Assembly (NCBI RefSeq): GCF_023555005.1
Contig: NZ_JAMJPJ010000017.1
Coordinates: 1-64,000 of the forward strand
Length of the DNA: 64,000 nt
Source: Halomonas llamarensis
Lineage (GTDB): Bacteria; Pseudomonadota; Gammaproteobacteria; Pseudomonadales; Halomonadaceae
Reading direction: 5' to 3'
Positions 25,583 to 35,000 of the stretch are shown piece after piece. The position numbers and the translations under genes are program-made. Below the pieces are notes generated by a model. It was given only the letters and a program-made list of their open reading frames with translations, was not told where the DNA came from and ran no database searches. Within the stretch, counting starts at the first letter, position 1. Each line of letters starts with the position of its first letter.

Positions 25583-25942
25583 ATGGCGCTCTATTTATTG
25601 GTGTTCGGCGTGTGTTTGCTAGTGATCGGCAGCGTGATCGCTATTTTGCTCACCGCTCGAACACCGCGTTACCGCACGGAACCAGAAGATCTGCTGGCTC
25701 TTTTTGATAAGGCACTGGTCAGCCAAGTCAGCGAAAGCGAATGGAATGCGATCATTGGCTATCCCGTTCGCCATAACGAATACCTTGACGGCGTACGCCG
25801 CCGCGCAGCCCGCTTGATGGAGGAGCATGGTCGTCGCTGGCAAATCGCCCAAGGCAAACCGCTGCTGGATACGAAAGGTCAAGACGAGCTTCAGGCGCTG
25901 CGTGACCACCTCGCGGCGCACACGGCACTACACCAACAATAA
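25583..25942 (+). CDS. Small single-pass membrane protein, function unknown
   Basis: A 119-residue protein with one N-terminal membrane helix (about residues 3-24) followed by a charged cytoplasmic or periplasmic helical domain. I do not recognise a family. TGGAGG lies ten bases before the ATG, so translation is likely. It is followed after 23 bases by the AraC gene on the same strand and may be co-transcribed with it. No catalytic motif or cysteine pattern is visible. Confidence 0.65.
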   Translation: MALYLLVFGVCLLVIGSVIAILLTARTPRYRTEPEDLLALFDKALVSQVSESEWNAIIGYPVRHNEYLDGVRRRAARLMEEHGRRWQIAQGKPLLDTKGQDELQALRDHLAAHTALHQQ

Positions 25943-25965
25943 GCCGTGCTACCGAGGATACTGCC

Positions 25966-26790
25966 ATGCTCAGCACCATTCGCCACCTGCCTCTCGATAC
26001 CGCCACCCGACACCACGCCCACGATTTCCATCAGATCGTTATCACCCTGTGCGGTACCTCGGATTTTGAAATCGAGGGGCTGGGCGGCCGTGTCAATGCG
26101 TTTTCGGGCTGCATTGTACCCGCCAATCACGAGCACTATTATTCGGGCAATCCCCAGAACCGCCAGTTGATTTTAGATCTACCTGAACAGGCACCCGCAC
26201 TTTCCGGCGAGCATCGCGAACTGGTGGCACTCTTCGATGCACCACGTTTTTTCTCTCTCGATACCGCCTTGCGCCACTACTTAGCTTTTCTCGACAGCGA
26301 GATCGTGCAAAATCCTCAACGTAGCGACGATCTTCACCACGACCGTCTCGCTGTGACATTACTCGGCGCGCTAAAATCACGCCTCGGGGATGACCCCATG
26401 ACGCCGCATAAGCGCCTCAATTTGGCAAACATTCACCGTTATATTCAGCATCACCTGAGCGATGATTTGCGCGTTGCTGACCTTGCCCGCCTCGCCTGCC
26501 TAAGTGAAGCCCACTTTTCTGCGCGCTTTCGCGCCCAAACCGGCCTCTCTCCCTGGCAGTACGTTCGACGCGAACGCCTAAGTGCAGCACGTCAGCTTCT
26601 TCTACAAAGCCGCTTGCCGTTGACCGACATCGCCTTACAAACAGGGTTTGCCAATCAAAGCGCGCTCTCCCACGCGTTTCGGCGTCGCTACGGTATCGCT
26701 CCCCGCCACTTTCGCGAGCATGCTCACCCTTCCCCTTTGCATTGCCCCGTTACGGCATGGGTAACACACATTGAGTCAACGCGCCGTTGA
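25966..26790 (+). CDS. AraC-family regulator, probably of proline use (PruR-like)
   Basis: A 274-residue regulator with an N-terminal cupin-like sensing half (HHAHDFHQIVITL, FSGCIVPANHEHYYSG) and a C-terminal AraC HTH pair (LRVADLARLACLSEAHFSARF and TDIALQTGFANQSALSHAFRRRYG). AGGA precedes the ATG. It lies just upstream of putA-putP-putA on the same strand. In pseudomonads an AraC protein of this type, PruR, activates putA and putP in response to proline, and both PutA proteins here lack the DNA-binding domain that represses put genes in enteric bacteria. The role is thus inferred from context. Confidence 0.82.
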   Translation: MLSTIRHLPLDTATRHHAHDFHQIVITLCGTSDFEIEGLGGRVNAFSGCIVPANHEHYYSGNPQNRQLILDLPEQAPALSGEHRELVALFDAPRFFSLDTALRHYLAFLDSEIVQNPQRSDDLHHDRLAVTLLGALKSRLGDDPMTPHKRLNLANIHRYIQHHLSDDLRVADLARLACLSEAHFSARFRAQTGLSPWQYVRRERLSAARQLLLQSRLPLTDIALQTGFANQSALSHAFRRRYGIAPRHFREHAHPSPLHCPVTAWVTHIESTRR

Positions 26791-26820
26791 CAAGCTCACT
26801 GGCAAGCTTACAGAAGCTCA

Positions 26821-26954
26821 ACTAATGTGATTTGACCACTAACGCACACGACTAATGTCTAACGTTTCATATGCTTGCCATGAAATTGACACGTTTTGCC
26901 GCGCTTTAGACATGCACCTTGCGCCAGCTAGCTCTACATTCGTCCACTAACGCA
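26821..26954 (+). promoter_or_regulatory. put promoter region with repeated ACTAA motifs
   Basis: Between the AraC gene and putA, ACTAAYGY occurs at 26821, 26838, 26851 and 26946; the copies at 26836-26846 and 26944-26954 share the 11-mer CCACTAACGCA. AraC-type activators bind direct repeats, so these are candidate PruR sites. A TTGACA hexamer lies near 26886 but I could not find a good matching -10. The region 26791-27006 has no gene. Confidence 0.4.
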
Positions 26955-27006
26955 GGCATAACGACCTGTAGCCCATTCGTTCCTGCTCTGACTTTTGGGG
27001 GCTTCA

Positions 27007-30000
27007 ATGCTCGACGCGAAGAAACTGCGTGACACTGCTACCTGGCAAACCGACTTCGACACCTTATTAGCTCGCGTCAGCGACCATTATGTTGTCGATG
27101 AAGAACGTTTTGTTGGCGAGTTGATCACACTGCTCGACACTGACCAGGACGATTTCACCCGAACCGAAGCCAACACGGCAACGCTGGTTGAGGATGTCCG
27201 TAAGATGGATACGGCCGTTGATACCATTGATGAGCTATTGCAGCAGTACAGCCTGGATACCCACGAAGGGCTGATGCTGATGTGCCTTGCAGAAGCCATG
27301 CTGCGCATCCCCGACAAAGCCACCGCCGATGCCTTGATTGAAGATAAACTCGGCCCAGCTGACTGGCAAGCCCACGTAGGTAAGAGTGAATCCTGGATGG
27401 TCAATGCCTCCACTTGGGGGTTATTAATGACCGGGCGCGTTCTCAAAATGGACCAACCTCAAGAAGGTCAACCAGCCAACTTTATTAACCGCCTGGTTAA
27501 TCGCATGGGCGAGCCGGTCATTCGCCGCGCCATGTACGAAGCGATGAAGATCATGGGCAAGCAGTTCGTACTTGGCCGCGATATTGATGAAGCCCTTAAA
27601 CGCTCCAATCCCCTGTTCAATAAAGGTTATACGTATTCCTACGACATGCTGGGCGAAGCCGCCCGCACGCGCGATGATGCGCAACGCTATTTCGACGACT
27701 ACATACGCGCCATTGAGCAGGTAGGCAAAACATGCAAGACCCTAAGCGATAAAACCCCGGCGCCGTCGGTCTCCATCAAGCTCTCTGCGCTACACCCACG
27801 CTATGAATTTGGCCGCCGCGAGCAAATCTTAAACGAGCTGGTCGACAGCGTTATCAAGCTGGTTAGCAAGGCACGCGAGCTGGATGTGGCCATTACCATT
27901 GACGCCGAAGAGGTTGATCGCCTGGAGCTTTCGCTGGAAGTCTTCCGCGCCGTTTACGAAAGCGCAGCCGCCAAAGGCTGGGGGCAATTCGGCTTAGTCG
28001 TGCAAGCCTATTCCAAGCGCGCGCTGCCGGTGCTGCATTACATCAACCGGTTGGCCGAGCAACAAGGCGATGAGATCCCGATGCGCCTGGTCAAAGGCGC
28101 CTACTGGGATACTGAAATTAAAGAGTCCCAGCAGCTTGGGGTCGACGGCTATCCGGTCTTCACCCGCAAGGCTGCTACCGATGTGGCCTACCTGGCCTGC
28201 GCCCAATTCCTGCTATCAAACGACACCAAAGGGCGTATTTTCCCGCAGTTTGCCACCCATAATGCGCATACCATCACCACTATTCTGGAGCTGGCCAACC
28301 GCGACAACCGTTCGTTTGAGTTTCAACGGCTGCATGGGATGGGCGAAGCCCTATACGACGCTGCCCTTGAGCGCGCACCGAAAGGCACCTACTGCCGCAT
28401 TTATGCGCCGGTAGGCGCCCACAAGGATCTACTGCCCTATTTGGTTCGCCGCCTGCTAGAAAACGGCGCGAACTCGTCGTTTGTACACCAGCTGGTCGAC
28501 CCTGATGTACCCGTAAAATCACTGTGTCAGCACCCGATTGAGACTCTGCGCCAGCAGAAAAATCTGGCCAACGCGAACATTCCTCTACCCAAGAATATTT
28601 ATGGCCCTAAACGTCGCAACTCACGCGGGGTCAATCTCACTATTCGCAGCCACTACTACCCGCTGATGGAGCAGATGAGCGCGTTTATGGATAAGCAGTA
28701 TCCTGCTAAGCCGCTGCTCGCCTTTGACGTTGCCGACGACGCCGCTAATACCCATAGCGTCACCAGCCCTTATGACCGCCGCAACACCGTGGGTAGCGTG
28801 CAGTGGACGAGCCAGGAACAAACCGCCAAAGCAGTCGATGCCGCCTGGGCTGCGTTCCCGTGCTGGGATGCCACGCCCGTTGCTGAACGTGCGGCCATTG
28901 TGCGGCGCCTAGGCGATTTGATGGAAGCGCATATGGCCGAGCTGATGACGCTATGTTCCCGCGAGGGCGGTAAGTTACTGACCGATGGCGTGGATGAAAT
29001 CCGGGAAGCCGTCGACTTTTGCCGCTTCTATGCCATGCGCGCAGAAGAAGACTTCGGTCAACTCATTGAACTTCCTGGCCCCACCGGCGAATCCAACCGT
29101 TTGATGATGGGCGGCAAAGGCGTATTCGCGGCCATTAGCCCCTGGAACTTCCCGGTGGCAATCTTCTGCGGCCAGGTCGTGGCCGCGGCGGTGTCAGGCA
29201 ACACCGTGCTGGCCAAACCCGCGGAACAGACCTCAATTGTCGCCCACCGGGTGATTGAACTGCTGTATGAAGCTGGCATGCCCAGGGATGTCGTGCAGCT
29301 ACTGCCAGGCGACGGTCCTACCGTCGGTAGCGTGCTGACCTCAGATCCGCGGATTACCGGTGTGGTATTTACCGGCGGCACCGACACCGCGCAGATCATT
29401 AACCGCGCCCTGGCAGCACGGGAAAATGCCCCGCTGCCGACGTTGATCGCCGAAACCGGTGGCATGAACGCCATGATCGTCGATTCCACCGCCCTGCCCG
29501 AGCAGGTCGTCGTGGATGTGATTCAGTCAGCCTTCCAGAGCGCCGGGCAGCGTTGTTCGGCACTGCGCGTACTGTATCTGCAAGACGACGTTGCCGACCG
29601 GGTGATCGAGATTCTCAAAGGCGCGATGAACGAGCTACGCATTGGCGACCCTCGCGACCTGGGAACCGATGTCGGGCCCGTCATCGACGAAGACGCCCGC
29701 AAAGGCTTGCTGGAACATATCGAAAAGTTAAAGGCCGAGAATCGCCTGATCGCGGAGACGCCGATGGTCACTGAACATACCCAGGACGGTACTTTCGTGG
29801 CGCCCGCGGCCTTCATTATCGACAGCATTGACGCGCTTACCCGCGAGCAGTTCGGGCCGGTACTCCACATCGTACGTTACAAAGCCAACGAGCTTGATAA
29901 GGTCATCAACGATATCAATGGTCGCAACTACGGCCTGACATTTGGTGTGCACAGCCGCAATGAATCATTCGCCGCTGAAATAGCGAAGAAAATGCACGTG

Positions 30001-30198
30001 GGCAATGTGTACATTAATCGTAATATCATTGGTGCCGTCGTGGGCGTTCAGCCATTTGGTGGTCGAGGCCTTTCCGGCACCGGCCCCAAAGCCGGTGGCC
30101 CACATTATCTACAACGCTTTGTAAATGAAAAAACGGTGACTAATAACACCGCTGCATTAGGCGGAAACGCGTCGCTGTTGGCGCTAGGCGATGAGTGA
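27007..30198 (+). CDS. putA: Bifunctional PutA, short form (proline dehydrogenase / glutamate semialdehyde dehydrogenase)
   Basis: An enzyme of 1063 residues that oxidises proline to glutamate in two steps at the inner membrane. The N-terminal half holds the FAD-dependent proline dehydrogenase barrel (VSIKLSALHPRYE, MRLVKGAYWDTEIK, YAPVGAHKDLLPYLVRRLLENG). The C-terminal half is the NAD-dependent aldehyde dehydrogenase, with SPWNFP, ETGGMN and the catalytic Cys850 in GQRCSAL. GPTGE lies just before SPWNFP, as in short PutA proteins. No ribbon-helix-helix domain is present at the start. The ATG at 27007 follows GGGGGC; a TTG at 26995 is less likely. putP follows after 250 bases. Confidence 0.95.
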   Translation: MLDAKKLRDTATWQTDFDTLLARVSDHYVVDEERFVGELITLLDTDQDDFTRTEANTATLVEDVRKMDTAVDTIDELLQQYSLDTHEGLMLMCLAEAMLRIPDKATADALIEDKLGPADWQAHVGKSESWMVNASTWGLLMTGRVLKMDQPQEGQPANFINRLVNRMGEPVIRRAMYEAMKIMGKQFVLGRDIDEALKRSNPLFNKGYTYSYDMLGEAARTRDDAQRYFDDYIRAIEQVGKTCKTLSDKTPAPSVSIKLSALHPRYEFGRREQILNELVDSVIKLVSKARELDVAITIDAEEVDRLELSLEVFRAVYESAAAKGWGQFGLVVQAYSKRALPVLHYINRLAEQQGDEIPMRLVKGAYWDTEIKESQQLGVDGYPVFTRKAATDVAYLACAQFLLSNDTKGRIFPQFATHNAHTITTILELANRDNRSFEFQRLHGMGEALYDAALERAPKGTYCRIYAPVGAHKDLLPYLVRRLLENGANSSFVHQLVDPDVPVKSLCQHPIETLRQQKNLANANIPLPKNIYGPKRRNSRGVNLTIRSHYYPLMEQMSAFMDKQYPAKPLLAFDVADDAANTHSVTSPYDRRNTVGSVQWTSQEQTAKAVDAAWAAFPCWDATPVAERAAIVRRLGDLMEAHMAELMTLCSREGGKLLTDGVDEIREAVDFCRFYAMRAEEDFGQLIELPGPTGESNRLMMGGKGVFAAISPWNFPVAIFCGQVVAAAVSGNTVLAKPAEQTSIVAHRVIELLYEAGMPRDVVQLLPGDGPTVGSVLTSDPRITGVVFTGGTDTAQIINRALAARENAPLPTLIAETGGMNAMIVDSTALPEQVVVDVIQSAFQSAGQRCSALRVLYLQDDVADRVIEILKGAMNELRIGDPRDLGTDVGPVIDEDARKGLLEHIEKLKAENRLIAETPMVTEHTQDGTFVAPAAFIIDSIDALTREQFGPVLHIVRYKANELDKVINDINGRNYGLTFGVHSRNESFAAEIAKKMHVGNVYINRNIIGAVVGVQPFGGRGLSGTGPKAGGPHYLQRFVNEKTVTNNTAALGGNASLLALGDE

Positions 30199-30245
30199 AC
30201 AGCTCATCAACGACAAACCACAACTCCTGAACAGGAAACCACCTC

Positions 30246-30341
30246 ATGGTTAAAAATAATACTGGGATCATTGCTATCAAACGCACCACAAACCTCTCTA
30301 ACACTATTTTTGGCGGGCGCTCGTTAGGCCTCGTGACATAA
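30246..30341 (+). CDS. Possible 31-residue peptide between putA and putP
   Basis: A short frame starting at an ATG at 30246, with AGGAAACCACCTC upstream as a plausible ribosome site, and ending TAA at 30339. The product has no recognised motif. It lies in the 250-base gap between putA and putP and could be a leader peptide, a small protein or chance. The rest of the gap shows nothing clear. Confidence 0.2.
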   Translation: MVKNNTGIIAIKRTTNLSNTIFGGRSLGLVT

Positions 30342-30448
30342 ATAGAAAACAGGGTTAATAAAAATAATGCGGACAACTACCGGACTCAACACGGTAACCG
30401 CGCTAACCGGTCGGACCTAGTTCCGTCCTGACGAACTGGAGAAGTTAC

Positions 30449-31939
30449 ATGGCTATTGGTGTTTGGATCAGTCTATTGGCTTACTTTGCGCTCATGATCG
30501 GCATCGGCGTTTATGCGATGCGCAAAGCCACCTCTTCCTCTGAAGATTATATGCTGGGCGGCCGTACGCTCAGCCCAAAAGTAGCGGCCCTGTCGGCCGG
30601 CGCATCGGACATGAGCGGCTGGTTGCTGCTGGGCTTGCCCGGGGCAATGTTCGTATCGGGTTTGGGCTCCGCCTGGATCGGTATCGGTTTGCTGGTTGGA
30701 GCGTTTTTCAACTGGGTGTTAGTCGCCCCTCGCCTACGTGAACAGACGGTTCACTATGGCAATGCGATTACCATTCCGGCTTTTCTGGCAAACCGGTTCC
30801 CGACACGGGCGCTTTCCCTGCGCACGGTGTCCGCCATCGTCATCGTTATTTTCTTTGCGGTCTACACCGCATCAGGCCTAGTGGCAGGCGGCAAGCTGTT
30901 TGAAAGCGCGTTTTCCGGCATTTATAACTTCGGTGACATGAGCAACTACGCCATGGGCGTCATGATTACACTGGGCGTGGTGCTTATTTATACGGTGGTT
31001 GGCGGCTTCCTGGCCGTGAGCATGACGGATTTCGTGCAAGGCTGCATCATGATGCTGGCACTGGTGATCATGCCAGTGGTTGTGCTGTTTGGCGAAGGAG
31101 GCGGCGGTTTCGGCCAGGCGACACAAACCCTGAATGAAGTCGATCCCACCCTGCTTTCCTGGACATCGGGACTGACCTTCATAGGGTGGCTGTCTGCGGT
31201 TACCTGGGGGCTGGGTTATTTCGGCCAGCCGCACATCATTGTACGCTTCATGGCGATCCGGACACTGAAGGATGTGCCGATTGCCCGTAACATTGGCATG
31301 GGCTGGATGCTTATTTCCCTGATTGGTGCCGTTTCTCTGGGCATCTTCGGCCGGGCCTATGCGATCCGTAATGGTATGGATATTCAGGATCCAGAAACGA
31401 TCTTTATCGTCCTGGCGGACCTACTGTTCCATCCGCTAATTACCGGCTTCCTCTATGCGGCGCTACTTGCTGCGATCATGAGCACCGTTTCCAGTCAGCT
31501 TCTGGTGGCGTCTTCATCACTCACCGAAGACTTCTATCGTCTGTTCCTGCACAAGAAGGCGTCCGAGCAACAGTGTGTCGCCGTCGGCCGCGTCTGCGTG
31601 GTCCTGGTGGGCATAGTGGCAGCGATTATTGCGTCTGACGAAAATTCTCAGGTTCTGGGGCTGGTCAGTAACGCCTGGGCAGGCTTCGGTGCGGCGTTCG
31701 GCCCGCTGATCATTCTGTCGCTGATGTGGCCACGCACGAACGGCAATGGTGCCATCGCAGGCATGGTAGTGGGTGCTGTCACCGTCATGATCTGGATCTC
31801 ACTGGGCTGGAACGGTGAGTTCATGGGCGGCCCCGGTGTCTACGAGATTATTCCTGGCTTCATCGCGTCCTTCATCGCCATCCTGGTGGTGAGCAATGCG
31901 ACAACCGACGCCGGTGAATATCAGCATATCACTCGCTAG
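30449..31939 (+). CDS. putP: Sodium/proline symporter
   Basis: A 496-residue inner-membrane protein of the sodium:solute symporter family with about 13 membrane helices. It has the PutP hallmarks: EDYMLGGRTLSPKVAALSAGASDMSGWLLLGLPGA, and SSLTEDFYR later. It couples sodium entry to proline uptake for catabolism and, in halophiles, perhaps for osmotic balance. GGAG lies nine bases before the ATG. It sits between two putA genes, which fixes its likely substrate. Confidence 0.95.
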   Translation: MAIGVWISLLAYFALMIGIGVYAMRKATSSSEDYMLGGRTLSPKVAALSAGASDMSGWLLLGLPGAMFVSGLGSAWIGIGLLVGAFFNWVLVAPRLREQTVHYGNAITIPAFLANRFPTRALSLRTVSAIVIVIFFAVYTASGLVAGGKLFESAFSGIYNFGDMSNYAMGVMITLGVVLIYTVVGGFLAVSMTDFVQGCIMMLALVIMPVVVLFGEGGGGFGQATQTLNEVDPTLLSWTSGLTFIGWLSAVTWGLGYFGQPHIIVRFMAIRTLKDVPIARNIGMGWMLISLIGAVSLGIFGRAYAIRNGMDIQDPETIFIVLADLLFHPLITGFLYAALLAAIMSTVSSQLLVASSSLTEDFYRLFLHKKASEQQCVAVGRVCVVLVGIVAAIIASDENSQVLGLVSNAWAGFGAAFGPLIILSLMWPRTNGNGAIAGMVVGAVTVMIWISLGWNGEFMGGPGVYEIIPGFIASFIAILVVSNATTDAGEYQHITR

Positions 31940-31968
31940 TAAGCACGCAGGATAGCTGCAATGTATCC

Positions 31969-31992
31969 AGAGGGCTCCCGCGGGAGCCCTCT
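31969..31992 (+). terminator. Hairpin after putP
   Basis: A perfect 24-base palindrome made of AGAGGGCTCCCG and its complement, followed by GTTGGTTTG. The T-run is poor, so termination may be partial, but the hairpin marks the end of the first put unit before the second putA. Confidence 0.5.
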
Positions 31993-32064
31993 GTTGGTTT
32001 GAGAACGACTACACCCTGGCCGACGCCGTAACGCTACGTGTCGGCCAGCAAGGAGAGACCCTGT

Positions 32065-35000
32065 ATGAACGATCATCTTCATAGCGACGTGAGTGATCTA
32101 CGCTCGCGCATTCGCACCCACTACGACGCCAATGAGGCAGATGTGCTGCACGGGCTTGTCGAGCGACTCAAGCTATCGGAGGATGACCGCAAGCAAGTCG
32201 CCGCCGTGGGCGCCAACTACGTGGAGCGTGTGCGCAAGGAAAGGTCGCCCTCGATGATGGAGGCGTTCCTGGCCGAGTACGGGCTCTCGACCACTGAGGG
32301 CGTTGGCCTGATGTGTCTGGCAGAGGCGCTGCTGCGCGTGCCCGATGCGGAAACCATCGACGACCTGATCCACGACAAGATCGAGCCGTCTGACTGGGGC
32401 GCTCACCTGGGCAAGTCGTCGTCGTCGATGGTCAACGCCTCGACATGGGCGCTATTGCTGACCGGCAAGGTGCTAGACGACGACCCCAAGGGGCCCACAC
32501 GGGCGCTACGTGGCCTGGTACGCCGCATGGGCGAGCCGGTGGTGCGTAAGGCGGTTGGCCAGTCGATGAAGATTCTTGGCCGTCAGTTCGTGCTCGGCCA
32601 GACCATCGAAGAAGGCATGAAGAGTGCCCGCGAACTCGAGAAGCAGGGCTATACCTACTCCTACGATATGCTGGGCGAAGCGGCGCGTACCGACGAAGAC
32701 GCCGTTCGTTATCATGAAGCCTATGCCGAGGCGATTACCGCGATCGCCAAGCAAGCCAAGGGCGACGTACGCGGAAGCCCCGGCATCTCGGTGAAGCTCT
32801 CGGCGCTGCACCCACGCTATGAAACCACCCACCGCGACACGGTGATGGCGGAACTGCTGCCCCGCGCCAAAGTGTTGGTGCAGCAGGCGGCCAAGGCCAA
32901 TATCGGCTTCAATATCGATGCCGAAGAGCAAGACCGGCTGGATCTGTCCCTCGACGTGATCGAGGCCCTGATGGCCGACCCCAGCCTCGATGGCTGGGAT
33001 GGCTTCGGGGTGGTCGTACAGGCCTACGGGCGCCGCGCCGCGCCGATGATCGAAACGCTCTACGAACTCGCCGAGCGGTTTAACCGCAAGATCATGGTAC
33101 GTCTGGTAAAAGGCGCTTACTGGGATACCGAGATCAAGCTGTCGCAAGAGATGGGCGTCAAGACCTTCCCCGTCTTCACCCGCAAGGTCAACACCGATGT
33201 CAGTTACATGGCCTGCGCCCAGATGCTGCTCGACCGGCGCGACCGCATCTATCCGCAGTTCGCCACTCACAACGCCCACACCTGTGCTGCCGTCGTGGCG
33301 ATGGCGGGCGACGACAAAGACAGCTACGAGTTTCAGCGTCTGCACGGCATGGGCGAATCGCTGCACCATATCGTCAAGGAGTCAGAAGGCACCCACTGCC
33401 GCATCTACGCCCCGGTCGGCGCCCACCGCGACCTGCTGGCCTATCTGGTCCGCCGCCTGCTGGAAAACGGCGCGAACTCGTCGTTCGTTAACCAGGTGGT
33501 GGATAGCTCGATTCCGCCAAGTGACGTATCAAAAGACCCAATAGAAGGGGTTAAGCAGCTCGGCAACGACGTCTCAAGTCCCTTGATCCGCCAGCCGGGT
33601 GAGCTGTTCGAGCCTGATCGCAAGAACTCCAAGGGCTATCGCATCAACGAACCCGCCTCGATCCTGCCGCTGCTTGAGGCACGGGAAGCGTTTGATGACG
33701 CCACTTGGACGGCAGGCCCGATGCTGGTAGGCAACCCGGCACCCCAGGGCCCGGCACGTGATGCTGTCTCCCCCGCCGACGGCTCAAAGGTGATCGGCAA
33801 GGTACATGAGGCCACCCCGGAAGAAGTCGCCACCGCGCTCGACGCCGCCGAAGAAGGCTTCAAAGCGTGGTCAGCGCGCCCGGCAGCCGAGCGCGCCGCA
33901 GTCCTGCGCCGTACTGCCGATCTTTACGAGGAACACATTGCCGAGCTGACGGTGATCTGCACCCGCGAGGCCGGCAAGATGATGTTCGACGGTATCGCCG
34001 AAGTGCGTGAAGCAGTGGATTTCCTGCGCTACTACGCCAACGAAGGCGAGCGGCTGGAAGCGGAAGAGCCCGGCAGCGCCCGCGGCATCTTCGTCTGCAT
34101 CAGCCCGTGGAACTTCCCCCTGGCCATCACCACCGGCCAAATTGCTGCCGCCCTGGTGGCCGGCAACGCGGTGCTTGCCAAGCCTGCCGAGCAGACGCCG
34201 CTGATCGCCGCTCGCGCCGTCGAGCTGATGCGCGAAGCCGGTTTGCCAGAAGCGGCCCTGCAGCTGTTGCCGGGCGACGGCCCGACAGTAGGCGGCCCGT
34301 TGACCAGCGACCCGCGGATTGCCGGTGTCTGCTTTACCGGTTCAACCCCGGTGGCGCAGATCATCCACAAGGCGCTGGCCGAGAACGCAGGGCCTGATGC
34401 CGTGCTGATCGCCGAGACCGGCGGGCTCAACTCCATGATCGTTGATTCCACGGCGCTCACCGAGCAGGCGGTGCGCGACATCCTGACATCCTCCTTCCAG
34501 TCGGCCGGTCAGCGCTGTTCTGCACTGCGCATGCTGTATGTCCAGGAAGAAGCCCGCGACCGGTTGCTCAATATGCTCTACGGCGCCATGGACGCGCTCA
34601 CCATTGGCGATCCTTGGAATACCGATACCGACGTATCACCGGTAATTGACGCCGACGCCCAAACCGAGATCAACGACTATGTGGCGGCACACGAGAACAA
34701 CGGCAAGGTGCTGAAGAAATTGGCGGCGCCGGACACCGGCACCTTCGTTACGCCAGCGGTGGTCGACGTTGGCGGCATTGAAGATCTCGAACGTGAAATC
34801 TTCGGCCCGGTGTTGCACGTCGCCACCTTCAAGGCGCGCGACATCGACAAGGTAGTCGACGCCATCAACGGCAAGGGCTACGGGCTGACCTTCGGCCTGC
34901 ATACCCGCATCGACGACCGCGTGCAGCAGATCGTCGAGCGCATCCATGTCGGCAACGTCTACGTCAACCGCAACCAGATCGGCGCCATCGTCGGCTCCCA

